Source: Phaseolus vulgaris
Taxonomy: Eukaryota > Streptophyta > Magnoliopsida > Fabales > Fabaceae
Assembly: GCF_000499845.2 (NCBI RefSeq)
Contig: NC_023750.2
Location: 12,899,285-12,963,284 of the forward strand
Length of the DNA stretch: 64,000 bases
Direction of reading: 5' to 3'
Part shown: positions 53,900-64,000 of the stretch, in pieces
Layout: each line of letters begins with the position of its first letter
Position numbering within the stretch: the stretch's first letter is position 1
Program-made: the position numbers and the translations under genes
Notes under the pieces: generated by a model
What the model saw: only the letters and a program-made list of their open reading frames with translations
What the model was told of the DNA's origin: nothing
Databases searched by the model: none

Positions 53900-56395
53900 A
53901 AGAATCTGGACAGAGCTCAGGTCAAGTTCTTCGATCTGTTTCTTCAGCCCCTCGTTCTGCTGCTTCAACTCTTCAGCTTGCTTCTTGAGTTCTTCAATGG
54001 TTTCCTGAGCTTGAAGAAGGTCTTCAGCAACCTTCTTGGATTCTGCCTGCACCTGGCCCAGTTCAGCGGCGATCTTCCCGTTCTCGTTGTTGGCTTCAGC
54101 GAGCTTGGCCATGGTGTCGTCCCTTTCTTTCTCCACCTTCCCCAGGAAGACCTCCCGATCAGCTGACCTTTGTTCGAGCTTCTTCACCTTGGCGGCGTCA
54201 GTTTTAATCAAGGCTTCCAGGTCAGCCACTTTGACGCGATAAGGTACTAGCTTGCTCTCCAGCTCAATTTTCTCTTGAGCCAAGAGCTGCACCTTATGGC
54301 GTAGATCAGTGGCCTCCTTGCGCGCCACCCGGAGCTCGGTGCTCATGACATCTTCTACTCGGGAGTGCTCGATCTCGGCGAGTGTCAGATTGCAGGATAA
54401 CCTCTCCGCCTCAATCCTTATGGAGTTATTCTCAGCTCGGAGTGTGAAGAGGTCATCCTGGAGCTTCCTGGTGGAGCTCTCCACAGCTTTAGATATAATG
54501 GAGGGGAAATCCTCCGCCATCATCTTTAATTTTGCTGAGAAGGGCTCCCACATCCTCTTGACCTCAAGAGAGAGGTTTGCTTGTGGAGGCACCGGGTGGG
54601 CTTGTTGTTGGTTTTCGCCGCCACCTTCTTGAGTTGGTTGCTCAGTGAGTGCTTCTTGGCGTGGTGGCGACGTCGGGGATTCGGTGATGAGGATTGGGGA
54701 GTTATGAGCACCCTCATCCCCGACTGGAGCAGCCCCTGCAGTTGAAGCGTTTGAAGGAGGATCCCCTCCCGCTGATACATAAGGCGTGGAGGCGCTCGGG
54801 GGGTTCTCCAAGAAGTTGGCTTCGGCGGCCTCAACCACAGGAGGCGCAGACGCCAATGGAATCGCTTGGACTGGCGTGGCGGGAGCTGGTGGAGGAAGCA
54901 ATGTTGGAGGCGGAGCGGGTGTGGATGGCGGTGTTGATGTTGGAAGAGGGGGTGGAGCAGATGGTGAAGAAGGCGCCACCCTCTTCCTCTTGGTGACAAG
55001 GCCATCTTCCGTCACCTCATCATCTTCTTCTTCTTCCTCATGGACTACTTGGGGGGCTTTCCTCTTTGGTTTCCTGAGGATAAGCTTTTTGCGCTGGTTG
55101 GCGGGTTGGGCCTCGGGAGGAGTTGGGCCTTTGGGTGGCAATCTGCCCTGTGCGGCGGCGATCTCCACCACCGAGTTTGGCACGGTTTGGGAACCCGATG
55201 CCAACCCGTGGGCTCGGGCGAGCGCCCTCAGTTCAGCTAATTTTCCCTGGCCCAACATAAGATCTGCATAATGCAAAGATACATGAGTTAGTTCAGAGGG
55301 CAAGATAAACGCATAAGTCAGTATGCAACAGAAAACAGATCAGTGGTGCAGAAAATAAAACCAAAGTCTTGTGCACAACGCACAAGACGCCCAAAAACAG
55401 TTAACAGAGATAATGTCAAAATAAAGACTTAGACGTTGAGGTGAGGTCTAACCTATGCGAACTTCGAGTTGATCTTCGAAGAACTCATAGGAGATGAGTG
55501 TGGTAGTGAGGAAAGTAATGTTGGCATCTGCCACACTCTTCCAGAAGAAGCAGAGGTCCTTGTCCAAGGCACCCATGCTGTCAGGACTCCTTGGCCTCCT
55601 GAAGCTGCCTTTGGACTCTTTGTTCCCCTTGTTTACCCAATACAAGGGGAAACCGTCGAGCAGAGCAACGTCCTTGTCATTGGGGCGCACCTGGACGAAC
55701 TTGCCCTTCCAGTCTTTGTAGGATTGCTGGAAGATAGAGAGGATCGACCTCCCAGCAATCCCGTTCAAACTCACCCACAGGCGATCTCCTGGGTGCTTGG
55801 CTTCAAAAAGAAAGAGGAAGACGTCCACTGACGCTGGCAGCCCCAAGTGGTCGCACATGATCTGGAAGGCCCGTACGAACGCCCAGCTGTTGGGATGGAG
55901 CTGGGCGGCGGCGATGTCGAGCTCGGTGAGAAGCTCCCTTTCAAAGCGAGTGAAGGGAAACCTAAGTTTCACCTTCTTGAACAGAGTGGTGTATATGAAG
56001 CAGAATAACCCGCCGGTGTTCCGTTTGTCGTCGACGCACACTGGCAAGTCGGGGGGGCAAGGTAGCACCATCATCTTCTCGTCGTGCTCCTTGTGGAACG
56101 ATAGGTGAGGCTCGTCCCCTTTCTTCAAACGAAGAACTGCCCCAGCAGAGTTTACGGAAGATGTTTCCTTCAACAAGGTCGAGGTGGCCCAGGGGTATAA
56201 TGTTTTGAAGTCTGGGGTAGGAACGGAGGCTCCTCCGGCGACAGGGGGAGTGGCCTGAGCCAGGTTAGAGCGGGAGGGTGCAGGCCTCTCAGCCTGGGAA
56301 GAGGAAGCACCAGGTGCTCGCGGTTGGTTGTGTGCTTGAGATGAAGGGTTTCGAGACGAGGGAGGAGGATTTGGGGTGATCTTTGAGCGAGCCAT
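53744..56395 (-). CDS. aORF of element D, two exons, C-terminus fused to LTR sequence
   Basis: Exon 1 is 56395-55453, starting MARSKITPNPPPSSRNPSS; an earlier in-frame ATG two codons upstream is less likely by alignment. It contains YPWATSTLLKETSS, LRFPFTRFERELLTELD, QLHPNSWAFVRAFQ, VDVFLFLFEAKHPGDRLW and LFW-type FFWKSVADAN. The intron 55452-55264 (189 bp) has ATAG|GTTAGA and ATGCAG. Exon 2 starts DLMLGQGKLAELRALARAH and is open through basic, acidic, proline-rich and coiled-coil regions. After QIL it crosses the deletion junction at 53899/53900 and reads LTR bases to a stop at 53744, replacing the conserved NEVVDGK tail with about 50 unrelated residues. No internal stop is present, so this is the most nearly intact aORF apart from its tail. 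Confidence 0.75.
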
Positions 56396-56981
56396 CTGCA
56401 AAGGAAGAAGAAAAGAAAAGGTGATCAGGGTTCGCAGAGGCTGACTCGATCGTGAAAGAGGGGTGAAAAACGAACGAACGAAGGTTCGTTATAACGAAGA
56501 CGAAGCCCTAAGTTACGAGAAAGGAGAAACAGAGAAAACAGCCCACAGCGTATGCACCAGACAGTTAAAGGATGATGCGAATCGGTTAAAATGCAGGAAA
56601 AACCAGCAGAAGAAGTAAAGGAAGTAACCTTTTTATGATCGGAAAAGTGATGAAGGAGGTTGGTGGTTCAGGAGGTTGAAGAACGTTGAGAGCTTTTGCA
56701 GAAGAAAGTTGAAGCGTCTGAGAATACGAAGAAAGTGATGGAACAGTGGAGCGAAATGGGTTTAAGGGTTTTTCGAATAAGTTTGGGAAGCGCAAACGGC
56801 AACTGAAGGTAACCGTTGATGAAGCCACGTGTCGAGCGATGGGAGGAGTGTTTGGTGGAGCGTCAGGAAAGCAGAAAGTACAATCGCTTGGAATTCTGCG
56901 CCAGCGCCACGTAGATCGGTATTGACGTGACTCCTTTAGTCTTTTCGCTGGACAAGTCTTCGCTTAAGACTGTGGGGCTTG

Positions 56982-57801
56982 TGTACCGCCCTGGTAGTCG
57001 GAAGTGATGACGTGGCACCAAGCTACGGTATAGGCGTGTTGACGAGACGCCAAGTTGGCAGAAGGGAAGGAAGTCGGGGGGCTCGAGGAGTCGCCAGTTA
57101 CTAAGTTGGCGTGCTCCGATCTCCAGCACACCAGAACCGGCGGTCACCGGGTTAAAGATGAAGTCGCCAGATGTAAACTCAGGCGACCAAGTGATTAGAG
57201 ATCGCCGGAGCAAGCACATCGCCGAAGATGAAGGTGGTGCAGATTATGAAGGCGGCCGGCGAGACCACAGGGAAGGTGTGTACGAAGGCACCCTAACTCG
57301 CCAATCCAGTAGAGATCGCACTCCAGGACAGCTATGCACTGAGTAGTATCATGCATAAGTAACTTAGCCAAAGGAGAGTCAGAAGCAGCGCCCAAGTCAA
57401 GGAGGCTCCAGATGATGGCACGTGTACGACTGGATGCGAGCCACGTGTCCAGGTGTGTAACTGCCAGGAGAGAGAAAGTGCCCAGGTATATAAGGGTTCC
57501 CCAACGAACTTCTGAGGTACGCACGTTCAGATTGTCTTCTTTACGCTTGCGAGTTCTTGAGCATACTGTGAGAGAGAACTGGTTCACAGTTCCTTGAGAG
57601 TTCTTGAGTGTTACTCTTGAAGTATTTGGTGGTTCAGTCACTGACTTGGGCGTTGGAGTGCGATCGGCCGCAGCGGCGCCGCTCTGTTCTTTTGCAGGTT
57701 CTTGAGGTGGATCGTGACGAAGGACGGAGGTTGACGCGGTGCACACGTCGATCCAAGTTTGACGAGGCAAGTTCCAACGTTTTGGTCAGCAGGCAGGATC
57801 A
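56982..57801 (+). repeat. 3' LTR of element D
   Basis: 820 bp, TGTACC...GGATCA, followed by the GGTCC duplication. TATATAAG at 57487-57494 with CACGTG motifs near 57419 and 57444. Confidence 0.9.
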
Positions 57802-59217
57802 GGTCCAAATAGTATAAATAAGCTAGAATAAAGTGCCTTTAACATAGTAGAGGATGTGGGTAGCATTCTAGCTTGTTCCTATCCCATTTGAAGGAATTTT
57901 GACCTAGTTTCTAGAAGGATAAGCCTAGAATACGGGATTGACTTAGTCAAACCCTATGGCTGCCCACTTTTTCCCTTTTCTCATTCTACCGTATTTTCTT
58001 CTTTTGAAAAGGCTCCTAAATCTATAAATAGGGAGGCCTACCTCATTATTCATATGTTGAATGAAGAGTAAATTTACTATACACAAATTGTGTTAGAGTT
58101 TTGTGAGCATTATCTCTCTAAACCCTGGTCTTATCTTGTAAGTGTTGTAGGCTCTAAAGTGGCGACATCTACACTTATCTTGGATTCAATTCACCATCCA
58201 AGTGGCGTGCTCATTCACAATTCCACCACTCCTAAGTTTCCTTTCACTCATATTTTTCCATTCCATTTCCATTTCTCTTTTCAATTCTAAAATATGTCTT
58301 CTTCTTCTTCTTGTTCTTGAATTTCAATTCGGTACATGTTCTTGCACTCCTTGTGTTTGATTAAATTCCGCACCTATTTTGTCATTCATATTCACCTTTA
58401 ATTGTATTTTTCCTTTGGCCTTATGGAAATGAACCTTCACATCTACTTAACACTTGTTAAGTTAATGTCCAGTGGGAATTTTCCTTAGGCTTTTCACAAT
58501 TAATTGTCTTAAAAATCTAAATCTAAGTAAAGTGTCACCAAACAAATGAACAATCATAAAAACAACTTGATATGAATCCACTAGCAAAGAAGAGATGATT
58601 CTTTGACATTCTATGGACTCAACTTGAGTTGGAGATAGCTTAGGCACTTATAATAGAATTGGATCAAGGTTCTATGTTTCAAGAACTCACCAAGACTTGC
58701 ACCAAACACCAAACTCATATGTAGGAGCCATCTATTGTCAATTGAACCGAACAAATTGTGTAAAAAGGCAAAAGCACCGATTAAAAAGATCAAGAACAGA
58801 AAAGCTCCGAACAATTCAGCTAAAATTGAAGAAGAAACAACTATAAACAACCAATGAACTAAGAACCAGAGCAAAGCTGGAAAATAGACTGAATTGCCGA
58901 ACCAAAAAGGAAGCTAAACATGTTTTAGGAATTTCATATGAATATGGAGATGAAAGAAAGAAGAACTTATGGAGATGGATGCTTTGGTTTGATGATCACG
59001 CCACTTAGAGGATGAAGACTCCAAGATGAGTGAGCTAGTGCCGCCACTTGAGAGAACCAAATGCACTCAAGATAAGACAAGGTGTAGGAGAAGGCAAGCT
59101 CTCACAAATTCTCTCTTAAATTGAGTAGAGTTTCTCTATTGCTAATTTCGAATCTGAATTTTACAAAGGCAAGCACCTTTATTTATAGCCTAAGAGGTGC
59201 TGAAATGAGAAGCTAAT
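57802..59217. mobile_element. Gypsy LTR and leader debris, right of element D
   Basis: 57802-58570 continues the pre-insertion sequence of 53041-53087 and mirrors about 50750-51560. The stretch 58950-59217 resembles the LTR-like sequence at 51113-51360 (shared ACGCCACTTNGAG, CCAAGAT and CCGCCACTTGAGAG-type segments). No gene is seen. Boundaries between the individual old elements cannot be set. Confidence 0.5.
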
Positions 59218-60240
59218 TGATCCTGTCGATTGACTTAGCGCCAAAGCGTTGCCTCGTCATGAACCTCCTCACCAGCTTGACTCCACGTGCCCTTCAAGTC
59301 CACACCACAAAAGCTTCCACAGGGAACCTGAAAACACAAGGTGGCGCCTCTGCGGCCGGTGGCGCTCCGACGCTCAAGTCAGTAACAAGAACACCCAAAA
59401 CTCAGAGAAAATATGCTCTGTAGAACCGTACTAAAGGCACACAACCCTAGCAGAATGAACCGTAATGAAAACGTACCTCAGCAAATTCTGTTAAGTTTAC
59501 CTTTATAGCTAGGTTTCTTCTCTCTCCACGCCGTTATGCTTTGGGACGCGTGGTTCGCATCCAGCCCTGCACGTGTCGCCATCTGGGCTGGGATAGCAGG
59601 TAGCGCCCAGCCCTACACGTGTCATCATCTGAGCTGGGGTAACTCGAGCGTCATTTCTCTATTGCTCCCAGCCCTACACGTGTCATCACCTGGGTTAGAG
59701 TAACTGGTGGCATCCAACCCTACACGTGTCGTCATCTGGGTTGGGGCAATTTGAACGTCATTTCTGTGTAGTAATCAGCCGCGCAGCTAAGTCCTCTACT
59801 CAAGGAGCAAGCTAGCACACAGTACGACTTAGAACGCCACCTGACAAGGCGAGTATCGGGAGCAGCAAAGTGCATCATCTCTATGATATCGCTTTTCGTT
59901 GGTGGTACCTTCCTTATTGCTACACCATGCATGTTCTGGCTGGGGGAACCTTGCCACCAACGAATGTCCACTCTGGGAATCCTGTCGCTGACGGGCAAGT
60001 CGTTCCCTTCCGCCTACCCGGCCTCCATGTCTCATGCCAGCGCAACAACCATAGCGTTGGACTTACTCTTCTGGGTTCTCAACAGCCTTAACTGAGTCTG
60101 TTGGGAAATCCGGCAACGTGCTTCCTGCGGCGATGTCAAGCTACCTAGTCGCCAATCGCCAAACACGTCGATGACAGATAAACCCGGCGACAACCGATCA
60201 TGTTCATCACAGAACGCCAGCTCCATGAACCGGCGACTAC
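59218..60240 (-). mobile_element. Diverged Tat-type solo LTR
   Basis: Starts TGATCCTG like the LTRs of A and D and shares with them the CGGCGCTCCGACGCTCAAGT-like segment (59360-59385) and the TATA box position (59501-59510, minus). No internal region of this family adjoins it on either side. The right boundary is uncertain because no clear TGTACC complement or duplication was found; the end given is where similarity to family LTRs (GGCGACTACG) fades. Confidence 0.6.
59565..59745 (-). promoter_or_regulatory. Tandem G-box array in LTR U3
   Basis: Four CACGTG motifs at 59570, 59616, 59677 and 59723, each in a repeat of the form CCCTACACGTGTCATCATCTG with variations, spaced 46, 61 and 46 bp. They lie 60-230 bp upstream of the minus-strand TATA-like AGCTATAAAG. 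CACGTG is the core of bZIP and bHLH sites, including abscisic acid response elements. Confidence 0.7.
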
Positions 60241-60289
60241 GCTCACCTCTGTGTGAATGGGTGGAGTGAAGGTATCCTTGCCTAAGGGT

Positions 60290-61194
60290 TTAAAGTCTCT
60301 TTTGGTGTTTCCTTAGATGTACTCTCCCCCCTTTAAAATCTCTCTTGGGATAGGAGTTAGGATATGAACCTTCCTTTAGACTTGAAGCTTTTCTTAAATT
60401 TTGTTGTTCAACTTTAATACAAAGTTGAACCAAATCATTCAAGTCTTGATAAGGTAGAAGTTCAACCCTATCTCTTATCTCAAGATTGAGCCCACTTAAG
60501 AATCTAGCTATGGTGGTGGTCTCATCCTCCCTAATGGAGGCTCTCATCATATAAAGCTCCATCTTTTTCCTATACTCCTCAACACTCATATTTCTTTGTT
60601 GGAGTCTTTGGAGCTTGTCCATTAACTCCCTATTGTAGTAGGAGGGTATACGGCGGCGCCTTAGGGCTCCCCTAAGGTCATTCCAATACTCTATGGGAGG
60701 CTCCCTATGAAGATGCCTATCTCTTTCTAAAGATGTCCACCAATACATAGCATTTCCTTGAAAACTAAGAGTGGCTAGGGGTACTTTCCTTTCTTCACTC
60801 ACTCTTTGGCAAGAAAAAAGTTGTTCTACCTTCATTTCCCAATCTAGATATACTTCTACATCTTCTTTGCCATGGAAATGAGGTAGATCTACCCTAACCT
60901 CTCTTGGGCTTTCTTGTTCTCTTCTATATCTTCTATGTCTCCTAGGGGGTTTGATAATACTCGTTTATCCTAAGGCTTCCCTCCCCAAAAGAATCATGAT
61001 CTTTAGAGATAGATGCATGAGAATGTATTTTTTTTTTGAGAATTCTCATCCTTTGCTTTAGTCAATTCATTAATTTTGGCCTTATTCTCCAATTTTCTAT
61101 ATGAAATTAATTGAACATCCTTGGCAAGTTGTTTTAAAAGAGATTTAAAGGACTTCATATCACTTTCATTAGATTTAGAGGAGTGAGAAGACAT
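60290..61194 (-). pseudogene. Gag of gypsy element H (non-Tat lineage)
   Basis: The N-terminal frame 61194-61003 starts MSSHSSKSNESDMKSF and then breaks. The main part (60835-60290) is a Retrotrans_gag domain: PLATLSFQGNAMYWWTSLER, EYWNDLRGALRRRRIPSYY, KLQRLQQRNMSVEEYRKKME, ARFLSGLNLEIRDRVELLPY and DLVQLCIKVEQQ. This is typical of chromovirus-related plant gypsy elements, not of Tat. The frame ends before any zinc knuckle and is abutted by the diverged Tat LTR, which probably inserted or recombined there. No pol of this element is in the window. Confidence 0.75.
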
Positions 61195-63075
61195 GACTAA
61201 AACTTTGTGTTTAGAAGTGCTTTACTTTAAGAAAGAAGAGGAAAGTTAATGAAGGTAGCTTTCCAGGTAAGAGAGGTGAGTCACTAAGGACTACTTAAGT
61301 ACCAAGTCTTGCCTTAGCCAAAAACTATCCCTAAAAAACTTCACACAATTCTTTTTCTAAGTAAATTACTTAGAACACAATGAGGATGGAGAAATCAAAT
61401 TTTATGCAAGAAAAACGATGCAAAGCTATGTAACAAATAAAACAATTTATCATAGCTTTAAACAAAGATATACGTAAGCAATTTAAGCAAAACTAAGCAA
61501 GAATTACCGTAAATCAAACTAGCTAGCACAATTAAAATTGCTATTCTACAAAGCTTTAAACTAGGCGTTTCCTAGGTGAGACTTCTTAGACACTTTGAGT
61601 CTTTGAAGACACACTCACCGTCTAATCGTGATTAATCCACTAATTAAAAAAAGTGAAATGTAATTACAACTCAAGAAATGCAAAGAAATTGAATTGCACA
61701 AATTTAATTTCAGGTTGCTAAGTTATGCACTCCTTTGGCTTGTTTTTGCTCTTCTTTGTTGTGTCCTTCAAAGTGTATGGTTTCTTTTTGGTATTTGTAT
61801 TTGTTGCTGCTCCTTGCCTTGAACCTCTTATGATTTAAGCAATTAAATTTTCCAAAACAGTACCTACTAAGTAGAGCTAGACTCTTCTCAAGTCAATTTC
61901 CACTTAACAAGCACCAATTGAAATTTATCCACCAACAATATAGAGGTCAAGAAAAGAAAATATTAAATTTTAAAAACAGCACCACAACAATTGGATTTAA
62001 TGATATGACACAACTAGAAAGAGTTCAGAATGATATTGGACAAACAAATAAAAAGAATAGGCACTCAACAAAGGATAGCACACAAAAGGAACCTAAAGAA
62101 TGACACTAGAATTGATTTGAAAAACAAAATACCACTACCGCAAAATTAAGGTTTAGAAAGCGTGACTTCAAATATTTATGCTGAGCTGGCTATTTTGAAT
62201 TTGCTTCTGGAAATTTAAACACAAACGATTCAGTTTCTTAGAAAACTTTTGGCGCTAGAATCACTCCAAAACACATGCACCAATTAATTGTGATAAATTT
62301 TTCAAAATCAATGTCCAATTACCGCCAGTTTTTAGCGCCAGAATGCACACTTTTTTGTGTGATTTATCTTTTTTTTTTTTCTATTTTGCCTTTTCAACTA
62401 ATTCTTTTTTTCTTCTTTTTCTAACACTTCAAACCACTGAAATCCAGAATCTCATAATTTTCTTTCAACGTATTTAAGTTTCATAACACAAAACAGCCAG
62501 AACAAAATTTGTAAAATCAGAGGATTCCTAATTCTAGAATTAAAAACAAAATGAGAAACTACAAAAACACAATGGAATGAATGTTATAGGAATTTGTATG
62601 GATCTAGCATACAAATATGAACTCAAACTAAAAGGAAAAATGCACCAAAGGAACAAATCAATTCAGAATTCAAATTAAACACTCAAATCAAAACAAGAAA
62701 CAAATGAATCAAGAAAAGTACTACTAAGATTTGTTGCCATTCTTGGAATTACATGACTAGACAAAACATATAGATTCAGAAAATAAAATGACTCAAGAAC
62801 ATCATATGAACCGAAAAGAAATTCAAACAAGACTCAAGTAACCTAAAATCAAAACAGCAACACAATTCACCATAGATTCCTACACAAAAATTGAAAATAA
62901 GGTGCTCAAGAACAAATTGAACAATTTATACTGATTGCAATGCTTAGAATAGCATCTAAATCAAATTAAAAATGTAAAAACAGCAAGACAACATGAACAA
63001 GAGATGAACAACATCAAGATAAGAAGAACTCAAACAGAAAAATGAAAAGAGACACTTATCTCTTGAAGACCATAG
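61195..63075 (-). other. Leader region of element H, no gene seen
   Basis: About 1.9 kb of AT-rich sequence between the primer site and gag. No sustained frame on either strand. Long untranslated leaders are usual in this type of element. Confidence 0.5.
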
Positions 63076-63089
63076 CTCTAGATACCAAA
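63072..63089 (-). other. Primer-binding site of element H
   Basis: Minus strand reads TTTGGTATCTAGAGC directly after the LTR end TCATCA. It matches the tRNA-Met complement TGGTATCAGAGC with one insertion or change. Confidence 0.7.
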
Positions 63090-63730
63090 TGATGACTTTG
63101 AGCTCTTGATCTTGCGGTTTTTGTCGTGGTTTTGGCGGAAGCATTCACGGATTGAGGTGGAATACGAATCTCCTAGGAGTTGTGTAAGCCTTAGAGGTGC
63201 ATGAAGAGTATGAAGATGAGAGAGGATCGGCCAACTCTCCTTGAGGTGAAAGAATTGAAGATTAACGACCTAAATCTAAAGAGATTTGAGGCAAGGGAGT
63301 ATGAATGGCACAAATTTGGCAGCATTTCAATACTCAAAATAATCTTGTGAAAACATGAGGTAGGCTCCTCCTTATATAGCCTTGGAGGACAGGAAATGAA
63401 AAGGTAATGAAAAGGAAATGCTAGCCATATGACATGTAAATGTAGTACCTAGGAAGTCACATGGTAAACGTGATCTAATAGTGACTTTTGGTGCGCCTAA
63501 GCCTAAAATGACCGGCCTAAGTTAGCTTAGTAGTTTCTAGAAACCGTAAGCTAACTTAGGTTGGTTTTTAGAAACCAACTTTCTTCCTAATTACAATTAA
63601 AACAATTTTACAAAAGAGAAATCCTATGCTACTTTGACTTGAAAGTGAAAGCTATTACACACTAGAGTTTATGGCATGTAAAATGTGTCCTTTTGACCCC
63701 TCTTTGACTATGACTCTAGTGGTTGCCACA
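63090..63730 (-). repeat. 5' LTR of element H
   Basis: 641 bp. In sense it starts TGTGGCAACCACTAGAGTC and ends GACTTTGATGATCA-like, precisely TCAAAGTCATCA, next to the primer site. A plus-strand TATATAG near 63375 reads as CTATATAAGG on the sense strand, a plausible TATA box. The matching 3' LTR was not found. Confidence 0.6.
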
Positions 63731-63787
63731 AGGTAGCATTTTGGTGGCCTCTCCAAGGGTTGGTGTTGGGGCCTCTTCCATCATGTT

Positions 63788-64000
63788 GGCACAACCTATC
63801 AAAGGCTGATGGATTGGATCCTCGCCCCAATGCTCAGGCAAAACGTGCAGGCGTATGTAGACGACATGGTCAACGTGCAGGCGTCTTAAGAATAACCATT
63901 TTGTGTGGACTAGTGAATGCGAGGAAGCTTTCACCAAGTTGAAAGAGTACTTGGCCAGACCCCTGTTCTTGGTAAGCCAATCCCGGGTACCCCTTTTCGT
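63788..64000 (+). pseudogene. Tat reverse transcriptase scrap with internal deletion
   Basis: First part reads TYQRLMDWILAPMLRQNVQA then YVDDMV (63854-63871), the RT active site. It then jumps about 300 bp of expected sequence to RLKNNHFVWTSECEEAFTKL and KEYLARP, the RT-RNase H connection, running off the window. A TAA follows the junction. The copy of AACGTGCAGGCGT at 63842 is repeated at 63872, exactly at the deletion joint. Confidence 0.75.

Larger units (their letters stand above)
53088..57801 (+). mobile_element. Tat-type element D, deletion derivative retaining only aORF
   Basis: 4.7-kb element flanked by GGTCC (53083-53087 and 57802-57806). The left LTR (53088-53899) lacks its last 8 bp and joins directly to aORF exon 2; gag, pol, primer site and hairpin array are all missing. 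The right LTR (56982-57801, 820 bp) is complete and preceded by a polypurine tract (AAGACTGTGGGGCTTG). The two LTRs share identical frames throughout, so the insertion is young. Because the primer site is gone, the deletion most simply happened after insertion. Confidence 0.9.

Noticed and set aside
59213..60300. Target duplication for the diverged Tat solo LTR
   Set aside because: CTAAT precedes the left end, but no matching copy or clean right terminus was found between 60100 and 60330.
61918..62103. 61-codon plus-strand frame in the leader of element H
   Set aside because: Short, AT-rich, no motif, in a noncoding leader.

Overview
The window looks like a plant nuclear chromosome segment that is almost entirely nested transposable elements. 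Host family is an inference: the SIRE-type copia elements, the Tat-type gypsy elements with an antisense gene, and the PYL-type abscisic acid receptor fit a legume (Fabaceae, probably Phaseoleae), but species cannot be fixed from the sequence alone. Only one ordinary host gene is supported: an intronless PYL (PYR/RCAR) receptor at 27898-28518 (minus).

Layout. (1) 1-7195 plus 21224-25456 is a Tat-lineage Ty3/gypsy element ('B') arranged as a giant palindrome: two 3' halves lie head to head, joined inside the integrase gene near 5410. (2) 7196-21223 is a much younger related element ('A') inserted into the right arm of that palindrome, bounded by the 5-bp duplication CAAAC. It has three LTR segments and a nearly intact minus-strand gag-pol, so it is the deleted remains of a tandem LTR-internal-LTR-internal-LTR unit. 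(3) 25457-31239 is an AT-rich island with the PYL gene and a 770-bp hAT-like element with 8-bp flanking repeats. (4) 31240-33530 is an old, transition-riddled Tat-like element (LTR, primer site, gag, protease start). (5) 33530-39163 is AT-rich sequence with a CACTA-type terminus and the 3' part of an L1-type LINE. (6) 39164-about 50080 is a CACTA (En/Spm) remnant carrying a SIRE solo LTR (duplication ATGTG) and a decayed SIRE copia element (41429-49332), whose 5' LTR is itself split by another solo LTR (duplication GTTTC). (7) 50080-59217 is gypsy debris in inverted repeat, interrupted by Tat element 'D' (53088-57801, duplication GGTCC). D has lost gag-pol but keeps the antisense gene. (8) 59218-64000 holds a diverged Tat LTR with a G-box array, a second gypsy lineage (gag, tRNA-Met-type primer site, LTR) and a Tat reverse transcriptase scrap.

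How the parts work together. In the Tat elements the sense strand encodes Gag, protease, reverse transcriptase, RNase H, a second RNase H and integrase. Between pol and the 3' LTR lies a two-exon gene in antisense, here called aORF. Exon 1 resembles the plant 'putative gypsy type transposon' domain and exon 2 is a proline-rich then coiled-coil protein. Four exon-2 and four exon-1 copies are visible, which lets splice sites, the conserved C-terminus and individual lesions be read by comparison. Between pol and aORF lies an array of short hairpin repeats. The most interesting signals are the aORF gene with its retention in D, the hairpin array, the palindrome, the three-LTR composite, and G-box motifs placed just upstream of the LTR TATA boxes.
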